A DNA stretch of 64,000 nucleotides from Eumeta japonica. Its lineage: Eukaryota; Arthropoda; Insecta; Lepidoptera; Psychidae. This document shows, one piece after another, positions 57,110-64,000 of the stretch. The notes under the pieces are model-generated. The model searched no databases, was not told where the DNA came from, and was given only the letters and a program-made list of their open reading frames with translations. Each line of letters opens with the position of its first letter. Position 1 is the stretch's first letter. Location of the stretch: positions 62,001 to 126,000 of the forward strand of contig BGZK01001039.1 in NCBI GenBank assembly GCA_005406025.1. Direction: 5' to 3'. The translations under genes and the position numbers were made by a program.

Positions 57110-57670
57110 TCAATCAGTCGGCAGTGCGTGGTGACCCACACCGCCTCGCGGTCGTGGTGCGGCCTGTATCATAAAGTGGAAACGCACACCGATGCCTAGT
57201 GGGAACGTTTGCGAACGCTCCATTGACGAGATCGAAGAAACGGAACGTCATTTGATCCCTTCGTCGTCGGTCCATCCGCCTGTCGGTCAGCCCGTCCGTC
57301 TGCGGTGAATAGTCGAGCTGAAGCATAGCTGAAGTGACGATGACGTCTATCGGTGCCGGTTCGGTGCTTGAAGGCGCCGTCTTCCGACTGGAGACATCGG
57401 TTTCGGTCCTAACCACAGACTAATAGACCGAATACAGCAACGACTCGCTGCGCACGTCAGGGAGCATATTAAAGGTCCCGGACGTAGTCGCATCGATGAT
57501 GTCGGCCGAAAGAACTTTCGGAATCGTTGTAGTAGTCGATTCGACAGTATGCAGATATGCGGTCGAAGTCGGTGACAGGTATTATAGAGGATCATGTGAA
57601 AACTTTCTCCAAATGTATGGTATGACGACGATTGATCGAGCCGATGGCGCGGTTTGGCTTTGTCATACAT
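57110..57670. other. GC-rich island with several overlapping open frames
   Basis: Stops are scarce in several frames on both strands, and CpG is frequent. One + frame from 57431 runs 80-odd codons and includes GSILKVPDVVASMMSAERTF and ENFLQMYGMTTIDRADGAVW before TAA. No family is recognised and no convincing splice sites bound it. It could be an exon of an unknown gene, a decayed transposon, or simply low-stop GC-rich DNA. Confidence 0.25.
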
Positions 57671-57692
57671 AAAAACGTGCATTTTTATTTAT

Positions 57693-57717
57693 ACATATAT
57701 ATATATATATATATATT
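57693..57717. repeat. (TA)n microsatellite
   Basis: About 12 TA units. Confidence 0.9.
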
Positions 57718-58510
57718 ATTACCCGACTACGGCAGGAGGCTGATGCGAGCTGTAGGTGATTTACAGCCTAAACGGTTCGACCGATTCGGACAGATGAGGT
57801 TTTGTTAGATTCGTAGCACTTTTGATAGTGCTATAATGTACATGGTGTCATCATATATTTAATACGACTGACGCGAGAAGTCGTTTTTTATAAACGTTTT
57901 TTACGAAAAAGTTTCTTATAGCCTAAATGTCTCAGCCGATTTGGACAATCGTGTCAGGACAATCAAACAATGATGACAACAAACGGATGTTGTCAAATGC
58001 GCACCAGTCCCGAGATAACAGTTGCTATAACATTTTATTTAACTGTTTGAAAAGAAATTTTATTTAATTTAATCGGTATTTAGTTTTAACAGGTTTAGTG
58101 CAGGCTGAAACTTAGCTGCTTACTTAAGCATCACATATTTGAATTGGCACTAGAATATGGTTCATTGTACTTCCAAACGGCTTTAGCCCTATTATTATAA
58201 AGGCGAAACTTTCAATGGGTGTCTGTTGCTCCATCACGTTAGGATGGCTGAACAGATCTGCATGACATTCGGAGCAGAGATAGATTATAGTCTGGCTAGA
58301 ATAGCAATAGCACATAGGCTACTTTTTATCCCGGAAAGATTTACAGTTCCAGTGTGACAGATTTGTTTTGCCAGAACGGCTGGACGGATCTGGATGACAC
58401 TTGGCGCAGAGATAGATTATAATCTGGAATAGCACATAGGCTACTTATTATCGTGGAAAAATACACGGTTCCTATGGGATAGCATAACAATCGTATTTTA
58501 CAGGAACCGT
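57718..58510. repeat. Dispersed repeat with an internal tandem duplication
   Basis: ACCCGACTACGGCAGGAGGC opens a repeat-like stretch. At 58240-58330 and 58370-58460 two copies of a ~125-bp unit follow each other, sharing GATCTGxATGACA, GCAGAGATAGATTATA and AGCACATAGGCTACTT. The end carries an inverted TACACGGTTCCT / AGGAACCGTGTA pair (about 58461-58515). Confidence 0.6.
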
Positions 58511-58519
58511 GTATTCAAA

Positions 58520-59084
58520 AGGTTTTTCGTTAAAATTCGTGAAATAGACTTTTAGCACCTGATCCTCAAGAAGGTGTGACCAATTTATAGAGTAACGAAA
58601 AAAAACACCTCTAAAAAGTTTAAATGTATGCATAATTTGCTTTTCATCGGAGTTAAGAGAGGTTGAATTTTGTATGAAACTTTTGATGGAGCGAGATCAG
58701 ACTTTGATAAGTGCTGAAGAAGTGGCCTCTTTTACAATTAGATTGGGGGAGCGGAATTGTGTAATGTATAAAAATGAGTTTGTATTTTGTTAGTTTCTGT
58801 AAACCATTCACACAATTACTATGAAAGATTTTATGAAAAAGAAACTAGCATTCGTAGCAGACGTCGCATGCGTATTTTTACTGTTGAACCGAACTACTAA
58901 ATCGGTACATAAAAAGAAGGAATAAGCATTCCTTCATTTAATAAGGATCTCGTCGAGTGGAATAAACTGTTAACATTTAGCTTTAGATTCTAAACATTCT
59001 TTCACTTATAGAAAGCAACAGTATCTCCAAGTGATATGTAAATATTTTATTTTAATACAAGAATTTGACTCGGTTTCGTCCAAA
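58520..59084. other. Intergenic, nothing recognised
   Basis: No supported feature. Confidence 0.5.
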
Positions 59085-59400
59085 TTGGAACTAACATCGG
59101 TAACGGAATCGAAATTGCAAATGGGACGAAGCGCGAAATGGAGAGCCGAGACTAGAGAGGGTTCATTGTAGACAACGAACCAGGAACATAATAGACTGTG
59201 GGAGGAAAACTAGAATCAAGATCGTGACCGGAATCGCAATACGAAGAGATCAGAATTGACAGTGGGACCGGGATCGAAAGCGGAATCAGAATCGGAACCT
59301 ACTAAAATAGAAACTGGGTTCGAAATCGAGAATTATAGATATGGTATCGGGAGTAGAACCAGGATCGGAATTGAGGAGGCGATAGCGATAAGGACCGTGA
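59085..59400. repeat. Degenerate hexamer array (longest copy, ~315 bp)
   Basis: Six-base-period sequence: GGTAACGGAATCGAAATTG, GACCGGAATCGCAATACG, GACCGGGATCGAAAGCGG and AATCAGAATCGGAACC, with a non-repeat interruption near 59150-59200. Confidence 0.65.
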
Positions 59401-59401
59401 T

Positions 59402-60015
59402 CAGTTAACGTGAATTAGAGGGGGTCTAAACAATCTTATGAGCACGAAGAGATTTTCATTACAGAAAAACGGTTAGAAGATATATGTGCTTGTATATACT
59501 TTATTAAATCAAGGATATAATTTATTGACTTGCGCTGGACTCAGAGGCCATTAGAAATTAATTATATAATAACGACTAGAGAATATTAAAAAAAAATTAC
59601 AATATACATTGAAACAACAAATATTAAAATTGAAACAACCACGTAGACCACCGACTCTAAGGAAGGGATTGAATTTGTTTGTTTTATTTTTATTTATTTT
59701 TAGGCAGATATTTTTATTATATAGTAGCAGGTTTTTAATGTCGTTTTTTTATACTACACACCTCGCTATACAGTGACTCTCTATATATTCATATTCATCT
59801 ATGACAGTGACCACCATTCGTAAGAAACCTACCACAACATGCGTTATAGCTATTCCACTCAGGCATAGAGCAAAGCGTGTCTCTCGCTATCCCACTCACG
59901 CCCACCGCCACAGCGACCGCGCTTAGCCGCCAGCCACATCGGTCATACGGGAGAGTTTCATGTATGATATTACGTGGGACGGCCGTGCTCGCGTGCCCGG
60001 CCGTGTCCACAAAAA
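59402..60015 (+). promoter_or_regulatory. 5' flank of the THAP gene
   Basis: AT-rich until about 59800, then GC-richer up to the ATG, as is usual for a housekeeping-type promoter/5' UTR. No TATA box is evident near the gene. Confidence 0.35.
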
Positions 60016-61074
60016 ATGTCTAGTTGTGTTATAAAAACGTGTAAGAATCATTACAAGAAATTAAAAGTTAAGTCCGGTGGTATTACGTTTCACATGTAAG
60101 TAAAACGGGCGGCTTTCATATTTTATGCACTGATGACATCCCGTCCCCATTACGGCTGTAGATAAGCAAGACGCGACCTAGTGATGTTCCGCAAACATCG
60201 ATGTTATTATTCAGCGTCGTCTATTATACTACTACTATTGGAGAATTATGAAAATTCATATGGAAATCTGATAATTCATCTGGAATTGAAATTGAAAAGA
60301 CGATAAATCTGTTTAAAAAAAAAAACCTAATTTTAGAGTATAATAGCGCATTGAGTTTATTCATTGTGTGTTTTTGATTTAATTAAATTTGAAAAGGGGC
60401 CTTAAGAAAAAAATATTTTGTAATTATTACAGTGTAAAATACAAATTTATATAAGAATATACTTTAATGACAATTTTCGAACTTTTGCAGCTTTCCCAAA
60501 GACCCAAAAATTAAAGAAAAATGGGTTGAAGCAGTTCGAAGAGAAGGTTGGTCTCCCGGTCCCCGGACCACAATTTGTTCAGATCATTTTGAAGAATCGT
60601 GTTTCGATTTAAATAAGAAAAGGCGGTATTTACTGCCAAATTCAATACCGACTTTAAAACTAGATGTGAGTATTTGTCCATACAAATCAACTTTTACACG
60701 TATTTTAATTATTTATGAATATATATTATATTCATCTTCCTTGCACCTGATAAGTAGACATTTTTAAATATATTTTTCAATGTAAACTAAAATTTATATA
60801 CATGTTTGTTTTCCAGACTGATCAAAGCATAGACGAAAAAGAGTTGAAAGTGAAACGACCTACTACTAACGTACTCGGTGCAATTATTGACAAGCTTCTA
60901 ATAAAAAAAATGAAATCGCGTATAACGTACCTGGAATATTTGTCGCACCAACGGTTGCTAAAAATAAAACGTTTACAAGGTTGTCAAAGGCGTCTGAAGC
61001 TTAAAATAGACCGCTTGAGAAATTCGAACCAGGAATTGAAAAACAAACTTTTAAGTAGTATCGATACAGTTTGA
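60016..61074 (+). CDS. THAP-domain zinc-finger protein, complete, three exons
   Basis: Exons are 60016-60095, 60491-60665 and 60817-61074 (TGA), 513 nt, 170 residues, in phase. The N-terminus is a THAP DNA-binding zinc finger of C2CH type: Cys4 and Cys9 (C-x4-C), then FHIFPKDPKIKEKWVEAV, Cys56 and His59 (C-x2-H in ICSDHF), and finally the AVPTIF-like box (NSIPTLKL, residues 77-84). Pro29 and Trp38 of the THAP core are present. Exon 3 encodes a basic, Leu/Lys/Arg-rich region, about residues 105-165, predicted coiled coil, which would allow dimerisation. THAP proteins are sequence-specific DNA binders, some derived from P-element transposases; no transposase catalytic part follows here. The start is the first ATG, only three residues before Cys4, as normal. 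Introns are 395 and 151 nt. Confidence 0.88.
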
Positions 61075-61317
61075 AACTTAGGTAATGATTTACTTGAAAT
61101 TGTATACGCTCAAGCTCACGTTTGTTACAAATGCTCAATAACAATGATATTTCAGAAACACTTCCGATAAGAACTATTAAAAGTGGGAATGTTATATTTC
61201 TGCCTATCTCGTTATATGCATTTTTTTAATTTACGAATTGAGGCTTATTTTCGAGAACTGTGTGCCTCTTTGGTTTCACTGACATCCATTAATTATCAAT
61301 TCGCATGTAAATCTTGA

Positions 61318-61323
61318 AATAAA
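61318..61323 (+). terminator. Candidate polyadenylation signal of the THAP gene
   Basis: AATAAA 244 nt past the stop codon, followed by a GTAGTTGTGTTAG stretch. Confidence 0.5.
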
Positions 61324-64000
61324 AATTGTAGTTGTGTTAGTTCGAAGTCAAATGAGAAGCTTTCTCTAAACCCGAATAGTCTTTACAAGTACATACTGAT
61401 GGCATTTTTTTTTTAATTAACTTAGAATTGAAAACTTAAATATTGTTTATTAATTAGATGGTCTAGCTTATAGAAATGTTTATGATTTTACATGATCAGC
61501 AATTTTTGATAAAAAATATCCAACAAGGTAATTTCACATAAAATTGATTTTGTAAGTTTATAAACATTGATCTTATAATTATAAACACTATATTTGTTTA
61601 AATGTTGTTACAGGCACTATAAACTCATATTTATTCAATATATTTTATGGAAAATAGGAAATATAAAAATATATATTCATTATACATGTCATCAAGTATA
61701 GGTACTTACATGATTCATAAGTTATATCTAACATAATTTTCAAATGATTTTTTAACATATATTTTTCTTCTTCAACAACATGGTTTTCTTGTATTATTAC
61801 GTTAAAAAAGGAATTACCTATAAATTAGTATAAACTTGATTATGGTTGAAATTATTTTTATTGTCATTTCAAAGTCAAATAAAGACAAAAAAACTCAGAT
61901 GTTTTGTTGAACCGTTAGAGGTTTTATACTACTTCTGACGTAATTGATTAAACGCTCGAATCATCGATATATCGATACAGCAACTGTTCGCTGAACAGCA
62001 TGTCACGCCAGGCCCTCCCTACGCGACGACACCCGCATACTTGCGTCGACATAAGTACTACTTGAGCACCCGCGCCCGCAGCATTCTACATGAAATGTAT
62101 TACCGCTAATGGATCAATGCTTTTTAATACACATCTTTGACTTTTATTACTGAAATAAATTTGAGAACCTATTCTATTCAACACGGTTTAATTTGTGTAA
62201 AGGTTAGATTTATATGATCATCATTGTCGTCTTCCTATAAACTTTTTATTTCATATTAAGAAGCTTCTGGACTGGGTAGTCTTTATCGCGGGCCCATGGT
62301 GGGTCGGGGATTAGGTACTAACGACGTCGATGTTGTCATTCATGCGATGACAAGGGCCCGAACCGGTGGCTTAATGTGCTCCGCGAGCTCCGAGTCAAGA
62401 ATTGGTCCAGTCAGATATCTTCAAGTTCGAACGCTGTTAATCACCGAGCCACCACCGCTCCGCACATTACATCGGAATTAAAGTACACACATATAAAGAT
62501 GTTTAAGTAGTAAGTATGTCATTTTGAAATCATCGACACTTGGATACGATATCGGCAAAATACGTCTACACATTCTACCGCCACGGGCTACGACAAGCTG
62601 TGAAAGATTAAGAAACCATTTGTCGGTCTTATAATCGCTTTTTGATTTAAACGGCCTACATAATATCATTAATACCCATAATCTATAGTTGCTAACATTA
62701 TTACAATAAAATAATAATAATACCTAACCCGTGGTTTTTGGTGTATGTTATGAATACATTAAATTATTAAAATTTTAATTGGGAAAAGGAAACAAATTTG
62801 TAGTTATCTATGATTGACGCTTAGGTATAATTACACACTATATTGTTGTGTATTGCACAATGCAAGTTATCATTAATTGACATCACCATATTTAATAAAC
62901 GTCTAAGTGCAATAACAATATGAAGGTGATTTTAGAGCACATTAGAGCGAAAGAGATAGAAGCACAAAACGTCCGCAATGGCGCCACGTTAGCGTCGAAA
63001 ATGGCGGACGCAGCGCCACCATCTACCAAATCTAAAATTATTATTAGACAGCGCAATCTACAGGAGGAAATTTAAAGTAACAATGACAAACATTCGTACT
63101 GCACAGCTTTTCATATTTTAAATTAAATTTCTTAAACGTAAATCGCTAATGCAATCAAAACGTGGCAATTTGAAACAACCTAATAATATAAGTAGTTAAA
63201 TAATTGCAAATATGTAACTATAAAAGCATATAAACAATTTTTAAATAAAAATTGCAATAAATAAAACATTATGAAACTTACCGATATAATTCCTTGTACC
63301 TAAATAACTCTCCGAAAAAATATTTTTTTTTCTAATGCATTAAAAAACAATTCATTGATTTACACCATTGTGAACACATCCATGGTCTAAATTAAAACAA
63401 TATAATATTTCTGCATACATAACTGATTTTAATAATGGAAACAATTTTCAAAAGTTTCCAAAACTTTGCTTCAACAGCAGCACGAATCCCACCACGCATC
63501 GAATGACAGCTGTCTGTAGGTTAACTAATTGAAACTAGTTTGAAGTCCAAAACAATTAGCAGGCTATTTGTAAATGTCGTGACGGGACCCCGAAACGCTA
63601 CGCAAAACGGTGGCTTTTTAAAAAGTTCGAGTTATACTATAGAAACTGAAACCGCCGTTTGTGTGTATGTACACGAGGGGGCACAACGACGCAGGTAAAA
63701 CCTTTTCTATTCATGGGTCTCTCATCTCTTTCTAAACTCACGTACGAGAAAAAGAGAGAAATATTCGGCTACACAACTGAAATACCCCATGTATTATAGT
63801 CGACAGAATAATATGGAACAAAAAAACAACCGGTTACAGATTACAGCAGACTTGTTTTACAGACTTATAAATAAGTTATGCATAAATGCATTGATGTTAT
63901 ATAATCACTTAGTCGATGTTTGGATTGTATTATTTTCAAATATTTCCTTTTTTTTTTGTAATTCGACACGATATTTATTTGACCCAGTTTCGCTCATTTG
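61324..64000. other. Intergenic, nothing certain
   Basis: Mostly AT-rich. 62270-62470 and 63470-63700 are GC-richer; the first may be repeat-derived, the second contains a donor-like CAG|GTAAAA and could be a promoter or noncoding exon. A 24-codon frame beginning MADAAPPSTKSK at about 63000 is too short to call. Confidence 0.45.

Noticed and set aside
59795..60010. 71-codon - strand open frame upstream of the THAP gene
   Set aside because: It lies in GC-richer promoter/5' UTR DNA of the THAP gene and shows no domain or splice signals.
62290..62480. 61-codon + strand open frame
   Set aside because: Composition and words resemble a dispersed repeat; no splice evidence.

Overview
This is an AT-rich eukaryotic window, almost certainly from a moth or butterfly (Lepidoptera). 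The genes are split into short exons with GT-AG introns, and the gaps are filled with decayed mobile elements of kinds common in lepidopteran genomes: mariner and Tc1-like fossils, a jockey-type LINE, a Penelope-like element, a tRNA-derived SINE, hAT-type MITEs and foldback repeats. I saw no bacterial operons, CRISPR arrays or rRNA/tRNA genes. Everything below was read by eye; no similarity search was possible.

Left part (1-21.7 kb). The + strand carries the last four coding exons of coracle, the insect protein 4.1 homologue (1784-4950), and then a long 3' flank. Facing it tail to tail on the - strand is a complete eight-exon secreted lipase gene of the pancreatic-lipase family (8103-20819). 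It encodes 381 residues, has a recognisable Ser-Asp-His triad, and has a TATA/initiator promoter near 21.41-21.44 kb. All its splice phases agree. Its long introns hold a Tc1/IS630-type fossil, a Penelope-like reverse transcriptase fossil, a 15-bp minisatellite and a degenerate hexamer array.

Middle part (21.7-52 kb). This stretch is gene-poor and repeat-rich. A decayed second copy of the lipase promoter region lies at 31.75-32.2 kb. Two - strand exons of a secreted protein lie at 43.7 and 42.3 kb; the protein begins much like the lipase. Other contents are two mariner fossils, a jockey LINE 3' end, a foldback MITE, a TIR element, a fragment with a Harbinger-like N-terminus, a hAT MITE with intact 8-bp target duplication, and a ~760-bp foldback (47357-48118) built from ~120-bp units that run outward in both directions from a centre. 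Several weak single-exon candidates are listed with low confidence.

Right part (52-64 kb). A candidate signal-peptide first exon lies on + at 52.8 kb. On - are the last two exons of an unidentified protein with a SOCS-box-like segment (53636-56631), with another hAT MITE in the intron. A compact three-exon THAP zinc-finger gene (60016-61074, +, 170 residues) is complete. The last 2.7 kb shows no gene I can support.

The genes do not form a pathway: membrane-skeleton scaffold, secreted lipase, possible ubiquitin-ligase adaptor and DNA-binding THAP protein. The most notable structures are the 47.4-48.1 kb foldback, the orphan lipase-promoter duplicate and the recurring degenerate hexamer arrays.
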